A stretch of 64,000 bases of DNA, taken from Bostrychus sinensis. Its lineage: Eukaryota; Chordata; Actinopteri; Gobiiformes; Eleotridae. The position numbers were made by a program, and so were the translations under genes. The notes beneath the pieces were generated by a model. It searched no databases. It was not told where the DNA came from and saw only the letters and a program-made list of their open reading frames with translations. Below are positions 9,101 to 19,721 of this stretch, piece by piece. The DNA is taken from assembly GCA_020698575.1 (NCBI GenBank), contig CM036255.1, forward strand, positions 16,433,501 through 16,497,500, read 5' to 3'. How positions within the stretch are numbered: position 1 is the first letter of the stretch; each line of letters starts with the position of its first letter.

Positions 9101-12100
9101 TTTGATTGGCTTCCTGAGGCTGGAAGATGAATGTAATTGCACAAAATGGGTGGCCACTGACCAGTAACATATAGCTGTTTTATTGCTGTAGACAGGCTTG
9201 TGCAGTGTCAGTGAGAGGATTGATACCCACGTGTCTCTGACGCCACTCAAAGCTGGAAGCTGTGAAGAAGCTCAAATATAACTGCAGTTGTTTTAAAATA
9301 TCTTTTAGGAGAAAAATGCCAGCAAACCCTAAAAAAAGGCAGTTTGTGAATGTGAGAGAACATTGTCTTGAGGCGATGACTCGTGTTCTCAGCTGTGCAT
9401 ATAGCTCTGAGTTCACTCTGTTTGTGTGCAGCTTACTGTTTCCTCTTCTCCTCACTCGTATGCCTGTCACATGCACACACAAGGTTTTATCTGCCGCTCT
9501 ATGGCTTAACAGTACAGGGATTTAAAAGAGGGAAATTATAATAGCCACTTGGGTGTAATCCTCATTTAGTAAATTGGAAACCGGTAGTATTTGAATTTTA
9601 AACAGCTCCATTTTCTGTGCTGTGCCTTGTAAATGACAGTTACGTAAGACTATTTTGGTTGTACACTGTTTTTGTGCATTTGTGTGTGTACAGAGCCCCC
9701 GCCAGAGGACCATCTTCTTCAGAACACACTATGGCCTGAGGTTCAGAAACTGTGAGTACGCAAACTCTTCCCCAACTCCTCTTTTTTTTTTTTTTTTTTT
9801 TTTGCAGCAGTTGGTATCCAGCATAAAATTACAGTGTTTTTAATGGGGTTTCAGTCTAACAGACACATGTTAAATAGATAGTTTCTCGCTAGAGGTTTAG
9901 AACAAGGATGACAATCTGATGGCCTTTGTGAAGCTCTTGTTTGAATATATGACTTCTATTAGTAGTCAATGTTAAATTCATTTTCCAGTAAATATGTTGT
10001 ACATTATCTATGATGGGAACTTTTTTTACACAGTTGTTGCATTGTGTGCATATACAAACACTTATCTGCCTCCATTTGGCTTTACACTTTTTGAATCATT
10101 TTGAATGTCTATTAGAAATGAATAAGTGGCCAAGTAATTTGAAGTGTTGCCAGTTCACTGCAGTGTTTAAATGTTTCTGGATGAGGCAGAAGCTCCATGG
10201 TAGTTTTCACTTAGCTGACAGCTCAGAACAAGCAGGTGATAGTCAGCAAGCTAAAAGTAATTAAGTTCTGAATGATTAGCTGGAACGCCATCACTGTTCA
10301 TCTGAGTCACACAGAGGATCCAGTCATCATAGATCAGTGTTTTAATTTCACACTCTGTCTGCATATTCACCTGTCAGCCAGCTACCAACGAAGCCTGCCA
10401 TGTGACGCTTTGGTACAACAGAATAGTTAATTTACTGTCAGAGGTGAAGGTTTTCATTTTCAGTGCCCCTCCTCTTCCTGCTGTCTCTGTCCACACACAT
10501 CGAGCTGCTCTGTTCTGTGTGATTAATGCTTGTGTACATGAGACGGTTGTCCTCTGTCACCGCCAGGTACGGCCACGGCTTTGAGATGTTCTGTCTGGCT
10601 TCGGACAGTGCTGGCACATTGGTGGCTTCTGCCTGCAAGGTCAGTGTCCACAAAACCTTAGGTTAGGGAGCATGTCAGTGAGTATTATCCTTCAGAAAGA
10701 AAACACAAGGGTTTTTTTCTTTCTAGGCACAAGATTTAAAAAAAAAAAAAAAAAGGCTAATCAGTGGATTGGGCAAATAACACTCTATTATGCCTATTAC
10801 TATTCTGTCTATTCAGCTGTGTCTTCTTACTTCCTTTCAGCTTTTCCCTTATGGGGTCGTCACAGCATATCATCTGCCACCTAATGTGTAGTGATGCATA
10901 TCTAATTTTGCATTTTAGTTGCACTGACGCAAGCCTTTCTATTTATCCAGGCTGGACCAACACAAAAAGTACTCTCCTTATATCTACAGCTACAGTCTAA
11001 AAAGGGGTTTCAGGGTATATTAGGAGTGTGTAGTCACTTATGGGGTGCTAATACATTATTTAAAAAAGCAGTATTTCTAAACTAATGCTTGGGGTGGCAG
11101 TAGCTCAGTCGGTAGAGACGTTTGCCTACTAACCTGAAGGGTGGCAGTTTGATCCCTGCTGCCGGCATTGCATACTGTTGTTGTGTCCTTGGGCAAGACA
11201 CTTCACCCACCTTGTCTGTATGTGTGATTATTAAAATCATAAAATTTCATGAGCTACGAAATTTTACTTTTCATAAATTTTAAGCCATAATCACAATTAA
11301 AAAGAACATATTCTTGAAATGTTTCATTACGTGTACTGAATCTATGTTCTGTGCTTTACTTTTAATTGAACTACTGACATAAATCGACTTTTCCACAATA
11401 TTCTTGTTTATTTAACACCTGCACTTACTTGCATGGTAGAGTAAGTGTTCTTTAATTGTTCTTTCAGGCCACTAAAACCGAACATGCTTCTATCTTACTG
11501 TGGGATACCGCAAGCTGGCGTCAGGTGCAGGCGCTCTCATACCACAGCCTCACTGTCACTCAGATGGCCTTCTCCCCTGATTCTCAATTCCTGTTGGCTG
11601 TTTCACGCGATCGCACCTGGTCCTTGTGGAGGCGCAATTCCCCCACACCCAAAAGTCCAGGTAAGATTTGTGGATAAAAGTAATTTTGAGGATTTAGTGT
11701 TGATCTAAACGAGGGCCTGTTTATTAAAAGATTTCATAATTAAAATGAGGGAGCCAAATGCCAAGGCTTAAGAGGCAGTTGGCTTTATTTGAATTAATAA
11801 AAAATATTAATAAAACAAGGTAAGATTCCAAATCAAATTCGTAGTCCGTCTGGCGTAACTGGAACTAACCACTAATTATTGAATAGAAAGAGAGGATTTT
11901 ACACACATGTCCAAAACGATTAAGAAGATGAAATTAAAAACCTATTATTTATTTATATATACTGGGTAAATCCACAGTTTTCCCACAACTCCTAAACCTT
12001 TTATTACACTCACTAAGTTGCAGCTGAAGTACTTTCTAGAGAAGGAAAAATTACCGTTTGCCAGACACACCCACAACACACAAGTTCAGTTAATGTAATA

Positions 12101-15100
12101 TATTGCAGAGATGAGTATAAAAGCTTCTATATATCAGCTATTTAGTGTGTTTAGCTTGACCCTTGGCACATGCAAAACTTGGCTGTGCAGCGGTGATGTT
12201 AAAGGCTGGAGAAGGAGATTTGTTTGTAGAAGGTCATGGCTGTCAGTGGCCGTGTGCTCAGTGAAAACAAATGAACGAGAAATCATCTGTGGGCTGGAAC
12301 CCTAAATAGTTTTCTGAACCAGGCTAAATAGAGTTGGTGTTTACTGAGCTGCTCCTGTGTGCATGTGTGTGTCTGTATAAGTGATGGAGCACTGGTAAGC
12401 AGCTGACCTAAAATGACAGCACTGGCGGAATTAAAAGAGTCCAATGCCAACAAAAGTAAATGTATCTATGGTTGATTTTCACATCAAATTATGTGAAAAT
12501 TGATCAATAAAGAATTGGTTTCTGTCTAATTAAGCTCAAAACAATGAAAAACTACCAGAAAGCACCTCTGTGGCTCACCTTGTAGAGCACATGTACATAT
12601 ACAGACGAGGCACCCCTCTTGACTGTCTTTAATTTCCGGTCAGTTCACTTTTGCTAAACACCTATATCTCAGCTTCTTTGTTTTTAGATTCATGTTTTAT
12701 ATTAATATGTTAGTTTTATATTTGTAGTTTGAAGGGAGTGACACAGTGGGTTACCAGCCGGTCTGTATCTTAAATCAACCTTTGTTTGCATGTCCTCCCT
12801 ACGTTGCTATAGGGTTGTCTCAGGACATCTGTAGTTCTTGCAAAGTACAAGAACATACAATATTTTGTTTTTATTGTCCACTGTTATGTTATATTAGGCC
12901 TAGAGCTGACTTCTGACTTCAAGCATCAAAACCTGAAAATGCAGACCCAAAACACATCACATCTCTTACTACTAGGGAAATCCTATACACAGAGTAACTT
13001 AGTTAAGAGTCCTCTAGTGGCAGAAATTAGAAAGCATTACTCAAAAGATGATAAGTTTAATATTAAATACATAAGTGACCTTGTGTTTCTGCTAACTGTG
13101 TTAAGGCAGTACAGTGTAAGGTCTCCTAACAGATGACGACGAGACTTGAGCATCCCTTTTGGCTTGAGGGGTAGGGGGGGTCTCTGTCTTTTGTGGTAGG
13201 CTGCTGAATCACTCAAGGTGATTGTAAAAACACACTCACAATGTCTGACAGAGCAGGGAAGGTTAAACGAAGCCAGAACTTATCAAACAAACCTCTTTGT
13301 CTTCTCAATGTCCTACCTTTCCAGGCACACTGTCTCCTCATTCAGCATTCAGCAATTTGGCTTCTTCATCAAGGACCTCTAGTTATAATACCATACAAAC
13401 AGACTAGAATAATAAACAACCAAAACAGTTTTTAGCTTAATAGTTGATTTACTTTTGGCAGCATGAAACGAATGCAACTAACAATGTACACTTTAAAAAG
13501 AGCAAAATATTTAACACTATTGTAATGGACAGAAAGTCAATTGTAGATGTATGTTGTATTTTTGGTTATTGTCTACACACACATCTGAGTGTCTTAAACA
13601 TATTTCCATGTTCAGCTATCCTCCAGACTTTGTTGTTCATCTCAGACTTTTACAGCAGCATGTACACTTTACTGCCATTATGCTGTTCCTTATGTGCGTT
13701 AGCAGCATCTGCCAACAGCATACAAAGAAGCTCTTGGGGAGAAGCAATCTGACGGGTCAAAATGACTAAGGCTGAGGAAACAAACAGTGCCAGGTCATAA
13801 AGCAAACCTGACTGAAATATGGGGCTCCCAAACGTGCTGCTGCGTGTCAGGTTGTTTATTTGTCACCGGGGACAGCCTCTGGAGCTGCAGGCATGTCGTA
13901 ATGCCATAATCACAGCACAGTCTGGATCAGTGTAAAGAGTGAGAAGGCTGTTGTTGCTTGGTCTCATTCTGTCTGCCTTGTGTTTGTGTTTGCAGAGTCC
14001 TGCTTCTCTATATACGCACACACAGCTAAGGAGTCAGCCATACACACCCGCATTATCTGGTCATGTGACTGGAGCCCAGACAGCACATACTTTGTCACGT
14101 GCAGTCGAGACAAAAAGGTAATAACTGATTTCGAGAGTGTAGAATCTAAAGGGTGTAAATGGCACTCTGTTAACTTTACAGGAGAAGAAAGGAATGCACA
14201 AATACAAAATTTTATCAGTGTTTTATTAAAAAGAAAGTGAGAAATATGGCTGCATTTACATGTGTTGTCATTATCTTTCTGTTTGTCCAGGTGATTGTGT
14301 GGGGTAGCTTAGAGGCAGAACAGACCGGCCATCCTGACATCAAACCGTGCTCTTCTATTTTGGATGTAGGCGATTCGGCCACAGCTGTAGCATTCTGCCC
14401 TGTCTTCTGCTCTGCAAACAGGTAAACCAAATACTTTTTGTTGTCTGCCTGAAAACACATTGATTAATACATGTGTGTTGTACAGTTACTTAGTTGCTGT
14501 TGGCCTGGAGTGTGGCAGGATCCTTTTGTACAAGTGGACCCCTCGCCTAGACTTACCTGATCCTGACTGGACCTGTTGTGGACAGACGGACAGCTCGTAT
14601 CCTCCCACTTGACACACTATACAATACACTCTCTATATATTTGTGTGAATAGTTGCACAACAAAAAAGTTTTTGAGTAAAATCTGGGGAATGGAGTCTTC
14701 ATGTCTTCCCCATGTTACTGTGGGTTCTCTCTCGGTACTCTGGCTTCCTCCCACCATTTAAAGACATGCATTTGTTAGGAGAATTGGTGAATCTAAATTG
14801 CACCTAGTGAATGAACGTGAGAGTGAATGGTTGTCTGTGTATGCCTCTGTGCCAGCCCTACAACTAACTGGTCACTGTCCAGAGTGTACCCCAACTGAGA
14901 CCCGTAGTTGCCTAATAGGAAAAAGTGGAGGAAATGAGTGAATGAAAGCTTTCTATATAGGCAGTTTGCTTTAATGATGTAGACTATAGACACATTTGTG
15001 TTGTATTTCAAGTTGTTGCCCTCTCCAGTACTCTTCCTTTACTGCACTCTCTCCCAGACAGAGCCATTGTTTAGCGGTTAAGCGGCTCTGCTGGAGGCCT

Positions 15101-15271
15101 AGAGCTGGTCGTGCAGGTCATGGCAACAGCAACAGGGTTACGGAGGAAGAAAAGAAAAATGGACAGACTGATAGTGAGAGCCAAACAGACAAAAGCTCCT
15201 GGGCACAACTTGCCAGTGCCAGCTTGGACCACTCTGTCAAAATCTTCAACGTCAACAAACAGGCTCTTTAG
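6029..15271 (+). CDS. elp2: Elongator complex protein 2, 3' portion (12 exons)
   Basis: Joined exons: 6029-6160, 6500-6650, 6774-6965, 7058-7127, 7494-7589, 9694-9751, 10567-10639, 11468-11660, 13996-14117, 14291-14421, 14486-14596, 15058-15271. The phases run through and give about 513 residues plus stop. With a family length near 826, roughly 310 N-terminal residues lie off the left edge. ELP2 is a scaffold of two WD40 propellers in the Elongator complex, which modifies the wobble uridine of tRNAs. Recognised signatures include GGNTLGFYGCQ, FQFVSGADEKVLRVF, HSLTVTQMAFSPDSQFLLAV and RIIWSCDWSPDS. The second exon carries one surplus base (6566-6569) that breaks the frame, while the flanking exons remain clean. 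The gene converges on gabbr2. Confidence 0.95.
6500..6650 (+). CDS. elp2: elp2 exon with a +1 frameshift
   Basis: 151 bp between acceptor TGTACAG and donor CAG|GTATCT. The first part reads GEWRPGVVISGHFNAVQDLS and then WDP, followed at once by TGA. The rest fits the family only in the next frame (FILSVGSDQTTRLF). Without one base in CCCT at 6566-6569 the exon would be exactly 50 codons and the phases of both neighbours would fit. No small intron can explain this. Confidence 0.88.
6774..6965 (+). CDS. elp2: elp2 exon
   Basis: 64 codons, phase 0 to 0, from acceptor TCTTTAG to donor GCT|GTAAGT. It encodes VTWHEISRPQIHGYD and the strongly conserved FVSGADEKVLRVF strand at the junction of the two propellers. 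Confidence 0.95.
7058..7127 (+). CDS. elp2: elp2 exon
   Basis: 23 codons plus one base, from acceptor TATCTAG to donor AAG|GTAAAT. It encodes LPEGASTPALGLSNKAVFQ, matching the inter-blade segment of ELP2. Confidence 0.93.
7300..7395 (+). repeat. tRNA-derived SINE head (family B)
   Basis: An A-box-like TGGCTCAGTGGATAGAGC and a B-box-like GTTGGATTCC lie about 40 bp apart, as in a tRNA-derived SINE. Related copies in the opposite orientation occur near 24690, 26850, 30550, 31470 and 45850. Confidence 0.45.
7494..7589 (+). CDS. elp2: elp2 exon (variable linker)
   Basis: Phase 1 to 1, from acceptor CTTGCAG to donor CAG|GTAGTG. It encodes a polar, poorly conserved linker (DLVQKTSEKGEKFN to FHPLNMT). 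Its placement rests on phase and on the neighbouring exons. Confidence 0.85.
7940..8200. mobile_element. Degraded DNA transposon fragment
   Basis: Stretches such as AAATGTGATCTGATATTCAT and AGGAGGTGAACCCTTGGAAT resemble the end sequences of a fish Tc1-like family. No reading frame survives. The assignment is from memory of that family and is tentative. Confidence 0.3.
8285..8612 (-). repeat. tRNA-derived SINE, near full length (family A)
   Basis: On the - strand the head carries a tRNA-like A box (CTCAGTAGGTAGAGCTGTTT) and a B box. The body has the fish-typical TTGGGCAAGACACTTTACCC, and the tail is AAGCGCTATATAAAACTAAT followed by (ATT)n. A truncated + strand copy of the same head and body lies at 11090-11225. 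Confidence 0.8.
8613..9693. other. elp2 intron, no recognised content
   Basis: Intronic sequence between the SINE and the next exon. Frames of up to 100 codons on both strands show no family resemblance. Confidence 0.5.
9694..9751 (+). CDS. elp2: elp2 exon
   Basis: 58 bp, phase 1 to 2, from acceptor TGTACAG to donor CT|GTGAGT. It encodes EPPPEDHLLQNTLWPEVQK, a highly conserved ELP2 segment. A tract of about 22 T followed by GCAG lies just downstream at about 9781-9805, in the next intron. Confidence 0.94.
10567..10639 (+). CDS. elp2: elp2 exon
   Basis: 73 bp, phase 2 to 0, from acceptor CGCCAG to donor AAG|GTCAGT. It encodes YGHGFEMFCLASDSAG and then TLVASACK, a WD40 strand pair. Confidence 0.94.
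10836..10985 (+). repeat. Dispersed fish repeat (family D)
   Basis: Begins TTTCAGCTTTTCCCTTATGG, continues with GGTCGTCACAGCATATCATC and ends TTATCCAGGCTGGACCAACA. Relatives with the same order of blocks lie at 15678-15804 and 28315-28475, with a fragment near 43495-43550. Confidence 0.6.
11090..11225 (+). repeat. tRNA-derived SINE, truncated (family A)
   Basis: Contains TAGCTCAGTCGGTAGAG (A box), GGCAGTTTGATCCCTG (B box) and TTGGGCAAGACACTTCACCC. The 3' part and tail are missing. Confidence 0.75.
11468..11660 (+). CDS. elp2: elp2 exon
   Basis: 193 bp, phase 0 to 1, from acceptor CTTTCAG to donor CCAG|GTAAGA. It encodes ASILLWDTASWRQVQ, the SLTVTQMAFSPDSQFL strand and SRDRTWSLWRR, typical WD40 strands with their terminal W residues. 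Confidence 0.96.
11661..13995. other. elp2 intron, no recognised content
   Basis: A 2.3-kb intron. No repeat, RNA gene or credible reading frame was recognised by eye. Confidence 0.5.
13996..14117 (+). CDS. elp2: elp2 exon
   Basis: 122 bp, phase 1 to 0, from acceptor TTTGCAG to donor AAG|GTAATA. It encodes IHTRIIWSCDWSPDSTYFV and then SRDKK, a full WD40 blade core. Confidence 0.95.
14291..14421 (+). CDS. elp2: elp2 exon
   Basis: 131 bp, phase 0 to 2, from acceptor TGTCCAG to donor ACAG|GTAAAC. It encodes VIVWGSLEAEQ, PCSSILDVGDSATAVAFCPV and the following loop. Confidence 0.94.
14486..14596 (+). CDS. elp2: elp2 exon
   Basis: 111 bp, phase 2 to 2, separated from the previous exon by only 64 bp of intron. 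It encodes YLVAVGLECGRILLYKW, then an acidic loop. The donor is CTC|GTATCC. Confidence 0.93.
14676..14945 (+). repeat. SINE-like repeat body (family C)
   Basis: Contains GGCTTCCTCCCACC, AAGACATGCATTTGTTAGG, AATTGGTGAATCTAAATTGC and an end with GGAGGAAATGAGTGAATGAA. This is the widespread fish repeat of which 44338-44525 shows the tRNA-like head and 58376-58480 another piece. It fills most of the last elp2 intron. Confidence 0.7.
15058..15271 (+). CDS. elp2: elp2 terminal exon
   Basis: Phase 2 start after acceptor CTCCCAG. It encodes SHCLAVKRLCWRP, then a polar insert rich in Glu, Lys and Ser, then the final blade (WAQLASASLDHSVKIF) ending NKQAL and TAG at 15269-15271. The ending matches the conserved ELP2 C-terminus. 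Confidence 0.95.
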
Positions 15272-15470
15272 CACCGCCAACACTGACACCATCATGTCCC
15301 TCGCCCAATGAGGAACTCTGGGATGGCCACAGCTGCTCCCTGGCAAAGCGCTCAGGCCATGAGACAATTCAGTTACAGTTCAGCGCAGGACAGACCCACA
15401 AATGCTGTCCCGCTGTCTGTGTGATTAAAACAATATGACCTCAGGCGGCTATTTCACACACTTCAAAGTG
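15272..15470 (+). other. elp2: Probable elp2 3' UTR
   Basis: Sequence after the TAG stop. The first poly(A) signal variant is ATTAAA at 15424-15429. The true end is not visible from sequence, and the transcript could run on towards the repeats at 15678 and the Tc1 copy. Confidence 0.4.
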
Positions 15471-15677
15471 CTTTACATTCAAACAAGAACAGACTTTTGG
15501 GTAATCTACAAACAACATATTTATACAGGCTGACTGAGGAAACTCTAAATTTGTTTTCCCATCATACCATGGTATCGGGAAATATGAAAAAAAAAAAAAA
15601 AGATTTACTGGTTGTGAACTCTCTGCTTTTGTATTGGATTAAACAATTTAATGTTTTCTTGTGGCTTCTTCATGGGT

Positions 15678-15804
15678 CTTCACAGCAAATCATCCACCTC
15701 TGTATATCTCCACCAATCCAGTATGAAGGTCACATTGATGAATTACATTTTATTTGGCCCGCTCCATTTATTCAAGCTTAGGACTGGCATAAAAAGTACA
15801 CTTA
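15678..15804 (+). repeat. Family D repeat split by a Tc1 insertion
   Basis: Blocks TCTTCACAGCAAATCATCCA and CCATTTATTCAAGCTTAGGA match the copies at 10836 and 28315. The repeat stops at the TA where the Tc1 element begins. Its likely continuation (TTTGTGAACCCCTG) resumes at 17402. Confidence 0.55.
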
Positions 15805-17399
15805 CAGTGGGGCAAAAAAGTATTTAGTCAGCCACCAATTGTGCAAGTTCTCCCACTTAAAAAGATGAGAGAGGCCTGTAATTTTCATCATAGGTATACC
15901 TCAACTATGAGAGACAAAATGAGAAAAAAAAAAATCCAGAAAATCACGTCTGATTTTTAAAGAATTTATTTGCAAATTATGGTGGAAAATAAGTATTTGG
16001 TCAATAACAAAAGTTCATCTCAATACTTTGTTATATACCCTTTGTCGGCAATGACAGAGGTCAAACGTTTTCTGTAAGACTTCACAAGGTTTTCACAAAC
16101 TGTTGCTCGTATTTTGGCCCATTCCTCCATGCAGATCTCCTCTAGAGCAGTGATGTTTTGGGGCTGTCGCTGGGCAACACGAACTTTCAACTCCCTCCAA
16201 AGATTTTCTATGGGGTTGAGATCTGGAGACTAGGCTAGGCCACTCCAGGACCTTGAAATGCTTTTTACGAAGGCACTCCTTCGTTACCCGGGCAGTGTGT
16301 TTGGGATCATTGTCATGCTGAAAGACCCAGCCACGTTTCATCTTCAATGCCCTTGCTGATGGAAGGAGGTTTTCACTCAAAATCTGACGATACATGGGCC
16401 CATTCAGTCTTTCCTTTACACGGATCAGTCGTCCTGGTCCCTTTGCTGAAAAACAGCCCCAAAGCATGATGTTCCCACCCCCATGCTTTACAGTAGGTAT
16501 GGTGTTCTTTGGATGCAACTCAGCATTCTTTCTCTTCCAAACACGATGAGTAGAATTTTTACCAAAATGTTCTATTTTGGTTTCATCTGACCATATGACC
16601 TTCTCCCAATCCTCCTCTGGATCATCCAAATGCTCTCTAGCAAACTTCAGACGGGCCTGCACATGTACTGGCTTTAGCAGGGGGACACGTCTGGCACTGC
16701 AGGATTTGAGTCCCTGGCGGCGTAGTGTGTTACTGATGGTAGTCTTTGTTACTTTGGTCCCAGCTCTCTGCAGGTCATTCACTAGGTCTCCCCGTGTGGT
16801 TCTGGGATTTTGCTTGTGATCATTTTGACCCCACGGGGTGAGATCTTGCGGGGAGCCCCAGATCGAGGGAGATTATCAGTGGTCTTGTATGTCTTCCATT
16901 TCCTAATAATTGCTCCCACAGTTGATTTCTTCACACCAAGCTGCTTACCTATTGCAGATTCAGCCTTCCCAGCCTGGTGCAGGTCTACAATTTTGTTTGT
17001 GGTGTCCTTTGACATCTCTTTGGTCTTGGCCATAGTGGAGTTTGGAGTGGGACTGTTTGAGGTTGTGGACAGGTGTCTTTTATATAGATAACCAGTTCAA
17101 ACAGGTGCCATTAATACAGGTAACGAGTGGAGGACAGAGGAGCCTCTTACAGAAGAAGTTACAGCTCTGTGAGAGACAGAAATCTTGCTTGTTTGTAGGT
17201 GACCAAATACTTATTTTCCACCATAATTTGCAAATAAATTTTTTAAAAATCAGACAATGTGATTTTCTGGAATTTTTTTTCTCATTTTGTCTCTCATAGT
17301 TGAGGTAAACCTATGATGAAAATGACAGGCCTCTCTCATCTTTTTAAGTGAGAGAACTTGCACAATTGGTGGCTGACTAAATACTTTTTTGCCCCACTG
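15805..17399 (-). mobile_element. Tc1/mariner transposon, defective copy
   Basis: A 1595-bp element bounded by CAGTGGGGCAAAAAAG and its inverse, with TA target dinucleotides at 15803-15804 and 17400-17401. Inverted repeats of about 200 bp (15805-16003 and 17200-17399) flank a transposase gene on the - strand that is frame-shifted twice. It is the same family as the intact copy at 52213-53820. It begins 534 bp after the elp2 stop and is inserted inside a family D repeat. Confidence 0.95.
16020..17033 (-). pseudogene. Tc1 transposase pseudogene
   Basis: Homologous along its whole length to the 340-residue transposase at 52582-53604. Two indels break it: a 10-bp deletion near 16811-16816, just after the first helix-turn-helix domain, and a 1-bp insertion near 16229-16236, between the second catalytic Asp region (VFQHDNDPKHTARV) and the catalytic Glu. 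The paired-like N-terminal domain and the WSDET motif remain readable. Without both frames joined there is no complete DDE triad. Confidence 0.92.
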
Positions 17400-17401
17400 T
17401 A

Positions 17402-19720
17402 TTTGTGAACCCCTGTGATTGGATTATGGAATAAAAATTTAATTATGTGTAGTTACAGTAAGACTAAATTCATGACTATTTAGTGTGAAAGTTTGTGAAG
17501 TCTGGGAAACAAAAAAAAACAAAAAAACACTAACATATTAGTGTAGGTAAATATATGTTACTGTACATACCATTTAATAGGAGTTGCAAAGACTTTCATA
17601 ATTTCTTTTGAGGCACATATTTTTGAGAGTCTTAAACACCTACTGACTGTAGACGTAAAACACAAATGCAGTGAAGCCGAACTGTTCAGTTTTACTGGAG
17701 TCTAGCAGCTGTTTCTGGAGCCAGGGTTGGGACCTTAACATAATCCTCAAGGACAAGAGAAGTCTGCCTGCTGGATTTACTGTAGGTTCAGCCAAGTGTG
17801 CTGTCATTATACGTCAGCCATAAATTTATCTGTGGGAGATTGTAACTACCAGTCATAACTCACTCTCTAATCACATATCAGTGTATGTATGGAGGCATCA
17901 GTCAAAACAGGCCAGAATCGCTCCACAGGGAAAGCTGGGCTGTTTTTCAACACTCAAATGAGCTTTTCGGACAATGCAGCCATATTTCATGAATATTTCC
18001 ACATCATATACAACATAATGTAATTAACAAATCATTATCATTGATGTTTCTATTTAAAGATGAAGGATCACCTTACCAGGGAATTTCATCAACATATTTG
18101 TGTGGAGCAGCTCTCTACTCTGCATCCTGAGCAGAATACTAATATGCGAAGCATATGCTCTTTTCAGGCGTCCTCTCCACTGTCCTTGACTGCTCACATT
18201 GATGAGGTGAGATTGCCATAATGTTGTACTGAGGAGGGATTAGAAGTCACATCTGGAAAGCACTGAATGCTGCAAATTAATGTGGTAAAAGGTTGCCTTG
18301 TAGCACAGGTAATAAAACACATTCAAAGAAGCTTTGAAACCTGAAATTTTAAAGAGTCTTGAAACGATTCATATTATTATTGTGATAATTACACTTAAGT
18401 TTCTAAGTCTTTCTCCCAAGTGCACAAGTTAGAATTTAATGAAAATTAAATACTCATTTTGGTGCATTAAAATTGAGTCTGACCTGTAGGTTAAATGTAG
18501 TTGAGCACAAGTAAGAATGTTGGCCATAAACATATAACAGATTTTTACCGGGGACTCAGCTTTGAATGTCAGGAGCTACCTGCCTCTAGTGAATAAGTGC
18601 AACCTTGTCTTAAGATTCATAGAACATCATAAAGGAAGGTTATAGGGACATATACAACAGTATGGAGGCTTCTTTTCTCATTATATTTTTCAGACATCAA
18701 ATTTAAGCTGTTACTGGATTCTACATTCAGTTCTTATCGAAGACTCATCTCATACGTAGAAGCTTCCTTTTCACTGACACCCAGGTCAACTTAATCAACC
18801 TTGCTTCCATTTGCACAACATGAACCAACCAAGATGAGGGAGAGAAGGTCATCCAGCATTTACACAGGCAGTGTTACTTCTTCCTGTGTTGCTCTACAAA
18901 ATCTGCCATTTTCTGAAACAATGTGTAGGAGAGGTATCATACAATGAGGTATCATGCTATTGGTGCTCTAATGGGACTGATGGGTACAAGAGATCTTAAT
19001 CTTGAAAGGAAGGTTTATGGATGCATAGCTAGCTACAGCCTCTGGCATCCACATACTAAATATTTGACGGTGAGAATAAGGAAAGCCTCAGACAACAGGA
19101 CACATGCCCTTGCACAACACAACTCCATGCCTCACACTCGTCCTCTAAATCCTGTTTGGCACTGGGTTTCTCCAACTGTTCAATAATTTAGTAACTTCAA
19201 CTTTCACATGCTTTTTAATTACATATTCATATTTGCTGTGGCCTTGTGCACTTGCCTGCAGTGGATTCTAGCTTTTTCTTTGCCAACTATTGCCTGTGAA
19301 CTGACTATAGTAGATTTCTTTTGAGAGAATAAATCTCTCAGACAACACTTGCAGGTGCAAACTGGTGACGCAGGATGCTAGAAGCCAGTTTCACAGACTC
19401 GGACAGTCTCATAAGGGATACACAGTATTTTCAATATTTTACATGTAATATTCCCTTACTCTATCTTCACTTGGGCTGCTACTCATGTTTGTACGAAAAG
19501 GGCAAAAAAAAAAAAGCACACCTACTCTCACAGGACTGACCCAGTTGTCTAAAAAAACACAGTACTGAATATCTGTAAAAGTACTACTACTTCAAAATAT
19601 TATTGTTCAAATACAACAACAAAAGTATTACTACTGTAAAGATGAAGTAGTGGCTATAAAGTTTAAGTAGTACTTATAGCTTCTGCTACTACTACACGTA
19701 CATATATATCAAAAATATAA
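17402..19720. other. Intergenic region between elp2 and gabbr2 transcripts
   Basis: The first 40 bp look like the remainder of the split family D repeat. The rest has no recognised gene, RNA or repeat. An 80-codon frame at 18944 has no resemblance to a known family. Confidence 0.45.
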
Positions 19721-19721
19721 T

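Noticed and set aside
16577..17091. + strand frames over the first Tc1 copy (and - strand frames over the second)
   Set aside because: They are antisense shadows of the transposase and recur in both copies only because the element is repeated.
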